This document shows positions 26,892 to 36,907 of a stretch of 64,000 nucleotides of DNA, piece by piece. Source of the stretch: Bacillus massilioanorexius (GTDB taxonomy: Bacteria; Bacillota; Bacilli; Bacillales; DSM-1321). The notes beneath the pieces are model-generated. The model saw only the letters and a program-made list of their open reading frames with translations, was not told the DNA's origin and made no database searches. The position numbers and the translations under genes are program-made. The first letter of the stretch is position 1. Every line of letters begins with the position of its first letter. The stretch is from positions 310,001 to 374,000 of the forward strand of contig NZ_CABKRX010000094.1 in assembly GCF_902374955.1 (NCBI RefSeq). The letters are read 5' to 3'.

Positions 26892-27952
26892 TTGAGTAAA
26901 ATTCTTCTATTGGGAGAGTACAGTGGGGTCCATCAGAATTTAAAAGAAGGGTTAAAAGAGTTAGGTCATGATGTAGTAGTGGCATCAGATGGTGATGAGC
27001 AAATAAGAATTAATAGCGATATCGATTTATCACTACAATCAAAATATAACATAACAAAATTATATGAATTAAAAAAAAATTATCGAATTTTGAAGGCTAT
27101 GATCTTGTACAATTTATTAACCCGTACATCACTCATAAATTTGGCGTGTTTTTCTATGATTCCATTTTTAAAAATAATAGAAAAGTTTATTGTTTGTCAG
27201 CTGGTGACGATGTAGAAATAATGAAATTTGTTCTATCTGGAAAAATGCATAGATACACACCTCATGATGATTATTTAAAGGGTGAACTAAAAAGAAAACC
27301 CGCATACACAAGCAGACTGGATACTTTTCTTCAAAATAAATTTATGAGTAAAATCGATGGAATTATTCCGATTATGTGGGAATATGCTGAAAGCTATAGG
27401 AACAGTAAATTTGCAAATAAATTGAATAGCACTATACCATTACCTATTAATACAAAAAAAATACAATATGAAAAAAATGTTTTGAAGAACAAAATCGTCT
27501 TTTATCATGCATCCAGGAGATCAAAGTATAAAGGTTCTGACATAATAGTTGAAGCAATGAATATATTTCAAAATAAGTATCCTAATGATGTTGAAATGAT
27601 ATATGCGGACTTTCTACCTTTAAATGAGTACTTAGAAGTCATATCTAAGACGAATGTCGTAATAGACCAATGCAGATCATATACTTATGGGATGAATGCC
27701 ATTTATTCAATGGCTAAAGGAAAGATCGTCATGAGTGGATCAGAACCTGAAGCTCTAGAAGAATTAGAAGTAACAAGTTGTCCAGTGATAAACATTACTC
27801 CAAATGTTCAACAAATGATAAGCCAATTTGAAAGAATTTTAGAAAGTAAACAACAAATTGAAGAACTTAGTCAAGATTCCAGAAGATTTATAGAGGAAAA
27901 ACATGATTATATTATGATTGCCAATAGATATATGGAAAGTTGGCAATTATAG
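26892..27952 (+). pseudogene. Glycosyltransferase broken by one frameshift
   Basis: The TTG at 26892 after GAGGTGAT starts MSKILLLGEYSGVHQNLKEG. The frame is lost near 27086-27091, where one missing base would restore the reading EGYDLVQFINPYITHKFGVF. The second frame runs on through YCLSAGDDVEI, HASRRSKYKGSDIIVEA and GMNAIYSMAKGKIVMSGSEP to 27952. The total of about 353 residues is right for a GT-B glycosyltransferase. As written, only a 107-residue stub or an internally started C-terminal piece could be made. Confidence 0.85.
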
Positions 27953-28176
27953 TTTGTTTAATTACTTCATATAAAAGTGTTTAATTATATCTATATTAGA
28001 TATAAAGAATATAGACATAATTGAATGCGGTTATAAAGAATATAGAAGAAAATTAATCTTCTTATTGGACAAGTAAGAGTTTGATAATGTTTCTTTAATA
28101 ATCATAACGCTCATAGCTAATTTTTTGTAATAATTGTCGATAATAATTTTCAACCTAAATCTAAGGAGAAGTAAAT
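27953..28176. other. AT-rich gap before the acyltransferase gene
   Basis: No gene. The words TATAAAGAATATAG at 27999 and 28032 form a short direct repeat. No clear terminator or regulatory site was identified. Confidence 0.3.
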
Positions 28177-28842
28177 ATGGAAAAATTAATCATTATTGGC
28201 TTAGGAAAGACTGCAGAATTAGCTCATTATTATTTCACCAATGATTCAGATTATGAAGTTGTAGGTTTCACTGTCGATGCAAAATATATGAACTCTAATG
28301 AATTTTGTGGTCTTCCAGTTTATGATTTTTCAATCATTGAAGATTATTTTTCTGTTGATGAAGTCTATATGTTTGCTGCTATTACTTACACAGAAATGAA
28401 TCAGTTAAGAGAGCGTAAAATTAAAGAAGCAAGGGAAAAAGGATATCGATTAGCAAGCTATATAAGTACTAAAGCTATAATTTTTAATAACGTAAAGATA
28501 GGCGAACATAGTTTTATCCTCGAAAACAATACAATTCAGCCTTTTGTGGAAATTGGCGAAAATAATATTTTGTGGAGTGGAAACCATATTGGTCATCATA
28601 CAAAAATAGGAAACAATAATTTTATTACTTCACATGTTGTCATCAGTGGAAATGTTGTTGTTAAAGATAATTGTTTTATTGGTGTTAACTCAGCAATTAG
28701 GGATGGTATATTCATAGAGAATCAAACTTTAATTGGTGCAGGAATTTTTATTAATAGAAGTACAAATCAAAATGAAGTTTATAAGGCAAATTATGCAAAG
28801 GTTTCTGAAAAAACAAGTAATCAACTAAAAATTTCAATATAG
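28177..28842 (+). CDS. NeuD/PglD-like hexapeptide acetyltransferase
   Basis: A 221-residue protein. Residues 1-90 form the Rossmann-like NeuD N-terminal domain (KLIIIGLGKTAELAHYYF). From about residue 105 a left-handed beta-helix of hexapeptide repeats follows (VKIGEHSFILENNTIQPFVE, IGENNILWSGNHIGHHTKIG). Family members acetylate amino sugars or sialic acids on CoA substrates. It is the last intact gene of the polysaccharide locus and could finish the 3-amino sugar or the ulosonic acid. ATG follows AAGGAGAA. Confidence 0.85.
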   Translation: MEKLIIIGLGKTAELAHYYFTNDSDYEVVGFTVDAKYMNSNEFCGLPVYDFSIIEDYFSVDEVYMFAAITYTEMNQLRERKIKEAREKGYRLASYISTKAIIFNNVKIGEHSFILENNTIQPFVEIGENNILWSGNHIGHHTKIGNNNFITSHVVISGNVVVKDNCFIGVNSAIRDGIFIENQTLIGAGIFINRSTNQNEVYKANYAKVSEKTSNQLKISI

Positions 28843-28973
28843 TATTAGAGAAAATGATTGATAGGTGGATGTGAATTAGAAAAGTGAATGATCCTGATAT
28901 TGTTCATTTTTCATGACTAAGTAAATAGGGAAAATTATACACAGATAACATCTTTTTAGAAATGTTGAAGTTT

Positions 28974-29026
28974 ACCTCCGGCGCCATGTCTCTTTCTTCA
29001 AGGGGCGCTGCACCGGAGGTTTTTTT
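28974..29026 (+). terminator. Strong intrinsic terminator ending the polysaccharide locus
   Basis: ACCTCCGG pairs with CCGGAGGT, with an inner GCGCC/GGCGC helix, and seven T follow on the + strand. It is the most GC-rich hairpin in this part of the window. Confidence 0.92.
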
Positions 29027-29064
29027 GTTGTTTAAGAAATTGTGAAAAAACAACCTTGTGGAGA

Positions 29065-29795
29065 TTACTTGCTAATGAAATATTTTTCTACATAGTTTGT
29101 CCATATATTATAGCCCATTTGATTTGAATCATTAAAATCCTCCTTATATACTTCTTTCATTTCTTTCGTACCTTGCGCTGGCCACTCACTCCAATAATCA
29201 AGATAAGGAATGTTTTGTTCTTGTGCAAAGTTTTTTAAATCTTCTACTTCCTTCGGATATTTAACAGCTTTATACATCGGTGGTGGAGGCTGAATGACAA
29301 ACGAAATATTGGGATTTGCCCTTGTTACATCATCTATAATTGTTTTTATGTTGTCTAGTGAACGTTTTACATCCGGTAAACCATTGTCTTTCTTAGTGAA
29401 AGGTTCAAAAAGAATCAAATCGGCATTACTGTCTATAAAAATCTTTTTGCTTATTATTTTCAACAAATTTTGTTGAAGTTAAATCATAGGTTAAAGCAGA
29501 AATTTCAACGGTATTCCCATATGATTGACGTATGATATATTTCACTTAGTCTCTCTTCTAGGCTAAAGGAATTATTATTTGACGATAATGAACTCATAAC
29601 TAAAATCTTAAATGATTCATTTTTTCTATACGCTCTGCAAAGACTTTCTGACTAGATTTTGGCCAGTCTTTCGTGAATTCAACCATATTTACTGTATTTG
29701 ACGACTTTTTTGTATGTACAACTGCAAATTGATTTGAACCATTATTTACAATTTTTGTTTTTTCTTTGAAGGATATATTACCTAATAATGAAAAA
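29065..29795 (-). pseudogene. SGNH/GDSL-type hydrolase, multiple frameshifts, 5' truncated
   Basis: Reading the minus strand, the pieces join across three frames: SFKEKTKIVNNGSNQFAVVH, then ESFKILVMSSLSSNNNSFSL, then YGNTVEISALTYDLTSTKFV, then the tail ADLILFEPFTKKDNG...YLDYWSEWPA...NQMGYNIWTNYV. The tail resembles the SGNH hydrolases that modify cell-surface glycans. At least three indels separate the parts, and the N-terminal signal or membrane segment is cut off where the next remnant begins. The gene cannot be functional. Confidence 0.75.
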
Positions 29796-30299
29796 TGACG
29801 AATAATCATGCACGTGTTAATCTACATATACCGGGACCTGGTGTAGGGGGACATTGTCATGCGGTCAATCCATTTTTTATTGCTATGAAATCAACTAAAA
29901 CAGCACAATTAATTAATTTATCTCGTACTATTAATACTTCTATGCCAAATTATGTAGTAGAAAATGTGAATAAACTGATGGAGCAAGTGAAGGGTAAAAT
30001 CATAACTACTTACAAAGGTAATGTGGATGACATTCGTGAAAGTCTAGCGATGGAGATTTATGAGATATTACAGGATCAAACTCATTACGAAGTAAGATCT
30101 TATCATCCAAACGATTAGATTGGGTAATACGTGACATGAAAGAAGCATTGAATCAATCTGACTTACTTTTGGTTCTATTGGCCATAATGAATTTAAGGTT
30201 TTAAAACAATCTAGTTTAGATTATATGAATCATAAGAAAATTTTTGACACAAAAAATGTGGTTAATGTGGTTCCGAAAGAAGTAGATTATATGTACTAA
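29795..30299 (+). pseudogene. UDP-N-acetylmannosamine/UDP-glucose dehydrogenase, C-terminal remnant
   Basis: The first part reads VNLHIPGPGVGGHCHAVNPF, where the catalytic-cysteine motif of nucleotide-sugar dehydrogenases (GPGVGGHCxxVDP) is clear. After about 100 residues the frame breaks; later frames give SDLLLVLLA and KIFDTKNVVNVVPKEVDYMY, the expected C-terminal end. The NAD-binding N-terminal half is absent. This is a relic of a lost UDP-uronate branch of the polysaccharide locus. Confidence 0.82.
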
Positions 30300-30713
30300 G
30301 GGAATTTATATGAGTATATTAGTGAAAGTGTGTTATCAATAAAATAATCGTTAAGTATCATTAGAAAATTTTTTCCTCGGTTATAGGTATGAATAATCTG
30401 TACCAAAGATGAAAATATATATGAGAGTAAAAGGCCCAAATAATCAAAAGCCATATGAAGCTACAAAGACTAGAAGAGGCAATAACGCGTAAAATGGACA
30501 TATTATTAGGGGCTAGTACTCAGGGATAGATTTTAATATCCGCGAATTATCCAAATTTGTGAATATTTAGATGAAAATGATATGATAGTGATGTCATAAA
30601 TGAAAGGTTTTAAATAGGAATAGCAGTTTCACTACTTAGTATTTTATAAATAATAGAAATATAAATAGTCGAGATTTATTAGAAAAATGATATGGTTGGT
30701 CAGAGGTGAAAGC
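30300..30713. other. Gap with no recognisable gene
   Basis: Only short frames occur, such as one reading MKIYMRVKGPNNQKPYEATK at about 30410. There is no terminator or RNA motif that I can support. It looks like decayed sequence continuous with the pseudogenes on both sides. Confidence 0.35.
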
Positions 30714-31698
30714 TTGAAATTTATCAATATGCAGCAAATTATTCATGATTCTAGTTTAATTATGGCAATCATTGCAATTAATATGACGATAATCGGTTTA
30801 ACTTCACTATCAGAGTTTAAGAAGATTTTAGGGATTGATTATGGAAGCTTTTAAATTAACGGTTTAGAATATTTTTGAAGATGAAGATTTATCATTTATT
30901 AGTTGGATTTGCCATAGTTAATGTAAGCTCTTTATTTTTCTTGTTTGTAGATAATCCTGTATTCAGGTTAATCAATTTTATACTCTTAGTTTCCAGTTTG
31001 ATTTTTGCTATCTATTATTTTTTTTCATTCATTATTGTAGAAAATATATTAGTAAAAAAACAAATATTTCAGACAGAATTAGAAGGCTTGTATATTGAGA
31101 GTAATAATATTAAACACCAAGAAGCGGATATACTAATAGGCATGAATAGCGGCTCTAGTCAGCCTAAATGCATTTCAAGAGACATTTGGTTCAGAATCAC
31201 TGCTCAACGATTATTCCAAAAAACGTTATAGAAGATATCAAAAAATGAATGTAAAACCATATATTTATAGTGAAAGTAAGTAAGCACTTAGCGTATATCT
31301 CCTTTTAACTTTTTCAATTTTTTATAAATAACGAATTGTATGATAACCAAGTAAAAGCTGTTGAAAAATATTTGTATCAACAAATACTATTGTTAATATA
31401 TGATGATAATAAGGATAAGTTATTTAGGCAATATGCAATCGATTGGATTGTTGAAATAATTGAAAAAGATGTTTATCAAGGAACATTAACGAACCACGAT
31501 TTCCTAGATCTCTTATTAGACACATCGTTACAACTGAATGATCAAACTATTAAGAAGGCTTTCACAATGTCCTTATCAGACTATTATAAAATAACGGTAG
31601 AATCAGAAATTTCCAACTCTCTAAAACTAGAAGAAATCAAAAAAACGATTCGTGAAAACGAAAATGACAAAGAAAAAATATACAGCATTAAACCATAA
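30714..31698 (+). pseudogene. Membrane protein gene in three frames
   Basis: A TTG at 30714 behind AGAGGTGAAAG begins a 46-residue piece with a hydrophobic segment (SLIMAIIAINMTIIGLTSL). The next piece (30875-31231) has two more membrane segments and the tail IESNNIKHQEADILIGMNSG. A third piece (31336-31698) is soluble: YDNQVKAVEKYLYQQILLLI and so on. The order, spacing and strand suggest one membrane protein gene with two or more frameshifts. The family was not recognised. Three separate small genes are possible but less likely, since only the first has a good ribosome binding site. Confidence 0.5.
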
Positions 31699-32029
31699 GA
31701 ATTATGGGGGTAATGATCCATTGTCTTATCGATATCGTATTATTCTAAGTTATATTTAGAAATTTGGCTTTTTTCTATTAAACGTAATATTGAAGCAATC
31801 AGATGATTCGATTTAGGAACCACTTCTTCAACATGTAATCTCGTGTTTTTGAAAAATTTATATAAATTGTAGTGTAGGTTGTGAAGAGTGATAGAAATTC
31901 AATGAAATAAACCAGCTTTTTATAATAGAAGAAATTATATCTGCTATTAGATGAACGATTTTGTTACATATGAATAAATTACCTGATAGTTTTTTATTGT
32001 TTGACTAAAACAAAGGTAAGGATTATAAC
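31699..32029. other. Gap with no recognisable gene
   Basis: AT-rich, no open frame of note. A GTAAGG site at its end belongs to the following small gene. Nothing else is supported. Confidence 0.35.
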
Positions 32030-32173
32030 ATGAAAGATCGTAAAGAATTATTTATTGAGATATTAAAAGATTTCTATAGTATGGAAGGAGATAGAAATAT
32101 AACAACAGAACAACTCATGAGTGAACTGAAGGAAAGATTAAAGAAAGTAGTGACTAGTGGTGAAAAAGACTAG
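32030..32173 (+). CDS. Small hypothetical protein, 47 residues
   Basis: ATG 32030 after GTAAGGATTATAAC gives a charged helical peptide (MKDRKELFIEILKDFYSMEG...), which overlaps the start of the VanZ-like gene by 17 bases. The overlap suggests translational coupling. No family recognised. Confidence 0.5.
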   Translation: MKDRKELFIEILKDFYSMEGDRNITTEQLMSELKERLKKVVTSGEKD

Positions 32174-32660
32174 AATTGGGTATATTGTTGGAGCAGTATT
32201 GATGATGCTTGTCATTTTTTATTCCTCCTCTCAAACCTATGGAGAACAAGATATGAGGTCTGAGTTAGGGATGATTTTTGAACATCCTTTTTGGGAGAAC
32301 ATTTTTTCACCAATCTCCTTTACTTATGTTGGTAGTGAGATTAGTGTAGCTGCACTTGGTGTTTCTGGCTTTGTTGAATTTTTTGTTAGGAAGTTTGCTC
32401 ATTTGTTTGTATACTTTTGTCTAGCTTTCTTTATAACAGGCATTATGCGGTACTTTATTAAAGAGAAAAAGAAATATATTCTCTTTTCATTGTTGTTTGT
32501 TGTACTATATGCCATTTTGGATGAGGTCCATCAGTATTATACTGGAGATCGAACGCCATTGTGGCAGGATGTGGTGATTGATAGTATTGGTGGCTTCATT
32601 GGGATTGTTTTTTTTTCTCTTCTGCGTAAGTATAAGGTTCACAAGAGTAAATCAATATAG
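32157..32660 (+). CDS. VanZ-family membrane protein
   Basis: A 167-residue protein with four hydrophobic segments. YIVGAVLMMLVIFYSSSQTY opens it, RKFAHLFVYFCLAFF carries the conserved KxxH-like pattern near residue 80, and YAILDEVHQYYTGDRTPLWQ near residue 120 is the signature of VanZ-like proteins (EhHQxFxxgR). Function outside teicoplanin resistance is poorly known. The gene starts at GTG (32157 or 32160) and is followed by a terminator. Confidence 0.85.
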   Translation: MVKKTRIGYIVGAVLMMLVIFYSSSQTYGEQDMRSELGMIFEHPFWENIFSPISFTYVGSEISVAALGVSGFVEFFVRKFAHLFVYFCLAFFITGIMRYFIKEKKKYILFSLLFVVLYAILDEVHQYYTGDRTPLWQDVVIDSIGGFIGIVFFSLLRKYKVHKSKSI

Positions 32661-32698
32661 GTTCGATTAATTCATTTATAATTTGTATAAACTTATGG

Positions 32699-32738
32699 TC
32701 ACATTCTACTTACGTTAATAGTAGAATGTGATTTTTTT
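32699..32738 (+). terminator. Intrinsic terminator after the vanZ-like gene
   Basis: TCACATTCTAC pairs perfectly with GTAGAATGTGA (11 bp), and seven T follow. Confidence 0.92.
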
Positions 32739-32959
32739 ATTCTCCTCAATATATAAAAGTCATGCTATGTCAAAGACAAATTAATCTCCCTCTGCAATTA
32801 AAGTATTCTTCTACTTTTAAGTTAAAGGTTAGTACTTAAATCATATCAATTCCTTGAATATATTTCTAAATAGTAGTTATTAGAAAACAACTTTTTTAAT
32901 GATGGGTTGATCATAGAGAATCAATAAGTTTTTAGCAGTGACTAGAAACTCTAGTAATA

Positions 32960-33261
32960 AAAGGACTATCAAAGGGTAGCTATACAATTACTCAAACGAT
33001 AGACAATGTTGAAAGTGATAAATTTATTGTTCCAATTGAGGAAGAATATACTTTAAATGATATTAAAAAATCAATTGTTAATTCATTTAATAATGCTAAT
33101 GTTATGGCGGAATTAGATGAACAAAAAATATCGTTCTTAGTAAGAAAAATGAGGGGGCAGTTGGTAGCATTGAATTTGATACGGGAGCGATGTTAATTTT
33201 ATCATTTTCTAATATAGTAGATTATAATAAATTTTATGAACAAATAGGTGTTTTAACATAA
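32960..33261 (+). pseudogene. Unrecognised coding remnant with a frameshift
   Basis: One frame reads GSYTITQTIDNVESDKFIVP and continues to ELDEQKISFLVRK; a one-base shift near 33152 in an A-run restores EGAVGSIEFDTGAMLILSFS and ends at 33261. No start codon with a ribosome binding site is visible, so the 5' end is probably lost. The family is unknown. The stretch 32739-32959 before it shows no gene. Confidence 0.45.
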
Positions 33262-33395
33262 TGAACGCCACTGCACTTACTGCAGTATTGAATGAAAATT
33301 ATGATGACGTAAAAGCAAATATAAGGGATGGACGTCTGATTATAAATGGTCAATATAATAATCAACACTTTAACTTTGATATAATATTCAAATGA
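33261..33395 (+). CDS. Small hypothetical protein, 44 residues
   Basis: ATG 33261 overlaps the stop of the preceding remnant and encodes MNATALTAVLNENYDDVKAN... ending before a terminator. The tight junction suggests that it belonged to the same operon or the same protein. No family recognised; it may be a remnant. Confidence 0.35.
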   Translation: MNATALTAVLNENYDDVKANIRDGRLIINGQYNNQHFNFDIIFK

Positions 33396-33433
33396 TTTCT
33401 TTCTGTAATTGAAATAGTTTAATCCGTTTAGAG

Positions 33434-33474
33434 GCTGGCCAAATGAACTTGTATATTTGGCCAGCTTTATTTAT
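33434..33474 (+). terminator. Intrinsic terminator
   Basis: GCTGGCCAAAT pairs with ATTTGGCCAGC (11 bp) around a nine-base loop, followed by a T-rich tract. Confidence 0.88.
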
Positions 33475-33550
33475 TTATAGACTAATATGTAGATATGGTT
33501 TCTTACAAATATATAAACTAAAGGATATGTATTAATCAATTCAAAATATA

Positions 33551-33582
33551 AAAGAAACCGCTAGAATACATGCGGTTTCTTT
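33551..33582 (-). terminator. Intrinsic terminator of the LCP gene
   Basis: AAAGAAACCGC pairs with GCGGTTTCTTT. It lies just past the stop of the minus-strand LCP gene; on that strand the right arm ends in a T-rich stretch. Confidence 0.85.
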
Positions 33583-33586
33583 CTCA

Positions 33587-34522
33587 TTAAGAAATTTCCA
33601 AATGTTCCTTCAAAACGCCTTGAATGTGTTCTTTCTCTTCATCAGGTACCAAGTAGTAATAAATCCCGTCAATCTTTGTACCTTCACCCTCAATGGTCAT
33701 TTCTTCGATACTACCGCTAGCTGCACGGTAATTATTCTGAATATCCATCATTTCATCGAAAGTAAGATTTGTTTGGATATTACTTCCTAATGCATTGAAA
33801 ATAGCTCTATAATTGGTTAAAGATGATACGCTCGCACCTTCGGCAATAATACCTTCGATAATTTGACGTTGTCTTCCTTGACGACCAAAATCTCCATTTG
33901 GATCGTTATATCTCATTCGCGTATAGCTGAGAGCTTCCGTTCCATTTAAATTAATTTCACCTTTTGTAAAATGATGGCCATCTTGTGTGAAATCTAAATC
34001 ATTTTGTACGGTAATGCCATCTACAGCATCCACAATGTCTTTAAAGCCTTCCATATTGATTTTCACATAATAATCAATCGGAATGTCTAAGAAGTTTTCT
34101 ACTGTATCCATTGCCATCTCTGGTCCGCCAAAAGCATAAGCATGGTTAATCTTATCTGTTGTATTATGTCCGATAATTTCAGTACGTGTATCTCGAGGAA
34201 TACTAAGCATTTTTACATTTTTTGTGGTAGGATTCACGGTTAAAACAATCATTGTATCCGATCGACCTTTATCGCCATCTCGCTCGTCAATGCCTAACAT
34301 AAGAACAGAGAAAGGTTCTTTCTTGGTTAATGCTAAATTTTCTGTTCTTTTTTCCGTTTTTCGATCAATCGGTGTGTGCATCGTTTCAACAGATTTTGTT
34401 AGTGAATGGTAAATTGAAAAAGCATAACCTCCACCAGCTACAAGTAGTAATAGAAATAAAATACCTATTACTTTTAGCCATGTTTTACTCTTTTTCTTTA
34501 TTTTTTTTGATTTTTTTTCCAT
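33587..34522 (-). CDS. LytR-CpsA-Psr (LCP) family glycopolymer ligase
   Basis: A protein of about 311 residues: a lysine-rich cytoplasmic N-terminus, one membrane segment (WLKVIGILFLLLLVAGGGYA), then the extracellular LCP domain. The domain carries FSVLMLGIDERDGDKGRSDT, MLSIPRDTRTEI and, further on, YTRMRYNDPNGDFGRQGRQR, the arginines and aspartates that bind the lipid pyrophosphate. LCP enzymes attach teichoic acids or capsule to peptidoglycan, so this protein may anchor the polysaccharide made upstream. I chose ATG 34522; the frame extends 13 codons further without a better site. Confidence 0.92.
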   Translation of the reverse strand: MEKKSKKIKKKSKTWLKVIGILFLLLLVAGGGYAFSIYHSLTKSVETMHTPIDRKTEKRTENLALTKKEPFSVLMLGIDERDGDKGRSDTMIVLTVNPTTKNVKMLSIPRDTRTEIIGHNTTDKINHAYAFGGPEMAMDTVENFLDIPIDYYVKINMEGFKDIVDAVDGITVQNDLDFTQDGHHFTKGEINLNGTEALSYTRMRYNDPNGDFGRQGRQRQIIEGIIAEGASVSSLTNYRAIFNALGSNIQTNLTFDEMMDIQNNYRAASGSIEEMTIEGEGTKIDGIYYYLVPDEEKEHIQGVLKEHLEIS

Positions 34523-34727
34523 TCGTATTATATCGTCCTCTCGTTTTGTATAATACTTCAAATTCTATTATATAAAAAAACTAGTATATGCACAGAAAAA
34601 AAGTATGTTTTAAGTGTGGTGAAATAAAAAAATAAAGAATTTTGTCTAAATATTGAATATGATTGAGATTTTAGTCGTTCGAAATTAAACGGCATTTTTT
34701 GGAACTTTTGTTAAGATGTACGATAGT

Positions 34728-36671
34728 TTAAGATTTCTTGCGAATACCTTCAATATCTTTAACAGCTTCTCGATTCTCTAAAGCAGATAAATCTCCTATA
34801 GAGGTGTGTAAATAGGCAGCTTTAATCACTCTTCTCATCACTTTGCCGTTTCGTGTCTTAGGGAGCTGATTGACGAAATGAATCGCTTCAGGCTTCAATG
34901 CTTTACCTAGTGAAGCAGCTACAAGATTAAGCAATTCTTCTGCAAATTGTTCACAAGGGTTGTTGTTGTTTAAAACGACAAAACAGACTGCACATTCGCC
35001 TTTAACGGGATGAGGAACACCAATACTAGCACATTCGATCACATTTGGATGAGAAATGATTGCCGATTCAATTTCTGCTGGCCCGATTCGTTTTCCGGCG
35101 ATATTCAAAATGTCGTCAGAACGGCCTGTAATGGTCCAAAAGCCATCAGAATCTTTGATGACCCAATCTCCATGAACCCATGTATGAGGATAGACGTTCC
35201 AATAAGCGCTTTCATAACGGTCAAGTTCTTTCCAAAATCCAGCTGTCATTCCTACCCATGGTTTCGTTATGACTAATTCGCCCACTTGGTTTTCAACTGA
35301 GCTTCCACTAGAGTCGTATACATCAACACTCATTCCTGGAATAGGAGAGTTAAATGTAATAGGGGAAATCGGCTTTAAAAGAACGTTTCCAAGAATGCCA
35401 CCAGAAATTTCGGTACCACCTGAATAGTTGAATATCGGAATCTTTTCTTTACATACGTGCTTAAATAACCACAGCCATGGGTCTGGGTTCCATGGTTCAC
35501 CAGTTGATCCAATGGCTTTTAAGGAGGATAAATCATATTGATCAATAAAAGTTGGATGATTGGTCATTATTGATCGGACAAATGTCGGTGATATACCTAG
35601 ATGTGTAACTCGGTGCTGGCTACATATTTGCCATATTCGATCTGTTGTTGGATAGTCAGGTACGCCTTCAAATAATAGAATGCTAGCTCCATTTAAAAGT
35701 CCTCCGAATACGAGGAAGGGGCCCATCATCCATCCCATATCGCTATACCAAAAGAAAACATCTTCTTTATCAACGTTCATACATATTCCGGCATCAAAAG
35801 CGGCTTTAATAGGGAAGCCACTATGGGTATGAATGGCACCTTTTGGTTTTCCTGTTGTGCCTGATGTATAAATAAGCATGAGAGGATCATCGCTGTTTGT
35901 TTGGACGGTTTCGATTGCTTGATTGTAGGTTAGAAGAGAATGAAAGTCGATGTCACGCTGATCATTCCAAGGGGTGGGCTCTGAGGTGTGATTGACGACA
36001 ATGACCTTTTGAATGGTTGAACATTGGAGTAAGGCAGCATCTACTTCTTTTTTCATCTCAATTCGTTTACCACGGCGATAATAGCCATCCGCTGTAAGTA
36101 AGTACTTTGAGCTAGATGCGTTCAATCGAGTTGCAATGGCATCCGCACCGTAGCCGGAAAACACAGGAGAAAAAATGACGCCAATTTTCGCTAGAGCTAA
36201 CATGGAAATGACTGTTTCAGGTATCATGGGCATGTATATAGTAGCAACATCACCTTGTTTCATTCCATTTTTTAGAAATCCTACTGCGGCAGCATGAACT
36301 TCTTTTTGTAGAGATAGATACGTATAGGTTTTGCTCTTTCCATTATCACTCTCCCATATTAATGCGTTATTATTTTGTGTATGTATATCTGTAGCCCATT
36401 TTTCTAATGCATTTTCAACTACGTTCATCTTCCCATTTAAAAACCATTTAGGGTATTTCCAGTCTTCTGAAGTTTGTAATACTTCGTCATATGGATGTAG
36501 CCATTTGATATCTATAGATTTAACTGCGTTATCCCAAAACCAGGCAACATCCTCGATCGATTTTTGATAAAAGGTATCATAGTCTTTATAACCAAGATTC
36601 ATCATCATTTTATATAACCTTGTATTTTTGGATTCTTCCTCATTTGGAAACCAAACTGGCTTATTCTTCAT
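34728..36671 (-). CDS. AMP-forming acyl-CoA synthetase, acetyl-CoA synthetase-like
   Basis: A 647-residue ANL-family enzyme. An acetyl-CoA-synthetase-type N-terminus (VAWFWDNAVKSIDIKW) precedes the adenylation core. The P-loop is LIYTSGTTGKPKGAIHTHSG, the A8 hinge region is TGRSDDILNIAGKRIGPAEI, and the C-terminal catalytic lysine is in TRNGKVMRR. It activates a short carboxylic acid, probably acetate or propionate, to its CoA ester. The ATG at 36671 sits behind AAGGAG; the upstream in-frame extension has no such site. It is divergent from the PlcR-like regulator gene. Confidence 0.9.
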   Translation of the reverse strand: MKNKPVWFPNEEESKNTRLYKMMMNLGYKDYDTFYQKSIEDVAWFWDNAVKSIDIKWLHPYDEVLQTSEDWKYPKWFLNGKMNVVENALEKWATDIHTQNNNALIWESDNGKSKTYTYLSLQKEVHAAAVGFLKNGMKQGDVATIYMPMIPETVISMLALAKIGVIFSPVFSGYGADAIATRLNASSSKYLLTADGYYRRGKRIEMKKEVDAALLQCSTIQKVIVVNHTSEPTPWNDQRDIDFHSLLTYNQAIETVQTNSDDPLMLIYTSGTTGKPKGAIHTHSGFPIKAAFDAGICMNVDKEDVFFWYSDMGWMMGPFLVFGGLLNGASILLFEGVPDYPTTDRIWQICSQHRVTHLGISPTFVRSIMTNHPTFIDQYDLSSLKAIGSTGEPWNPDPWLWLFKHVCKEKIPIFNYSGGTEISGGILGNVLLKPISPITFNSPIPGMSVDVYDSSGSSVENQVGELVITKPWVGMTAGFWKELDRYESAYWNVYPHTWVHGDWVIKDSDGFWTITGRSDDILNIAGKRIGPAEIESAIISHPNVIECASIGVPHPVKGECAVCFVVLNNNNPCEQFAEELLNLVAASLGKALKPEAIHFVNQLPKTRNGKVMRRVIKAAYLHTSIGDLSALENREAVKDIEGIRKKS

Positions 36672-36907
36672 TGAAATCTCCTTTCTATTAAATGCTCTAT
36701 TAATATTGTAATTATAGCATAAAATATGGATAAATTTTGAAGTTTTATGGTAATGTATAAGTAGATTCATTTTGGCAAAAAAGAAAAGGTTATGTAAAAT
36801 TAACTAAAAAATCTGAAAAATGTAACTAATTGCTCATGACAATCCATAAACACAATCATGTATTCTATAATAATGAATCTAATGAGTATGTGAGGGGAAG
36901 AGTATAT

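Noticed and set aside
34728..36770. N-terminal extension of the acyl-CoA synthetase
   Set aside because: The first 33 codons have no resemblance to the family, and the AAGGAG site lies just before the ATG at 36671.
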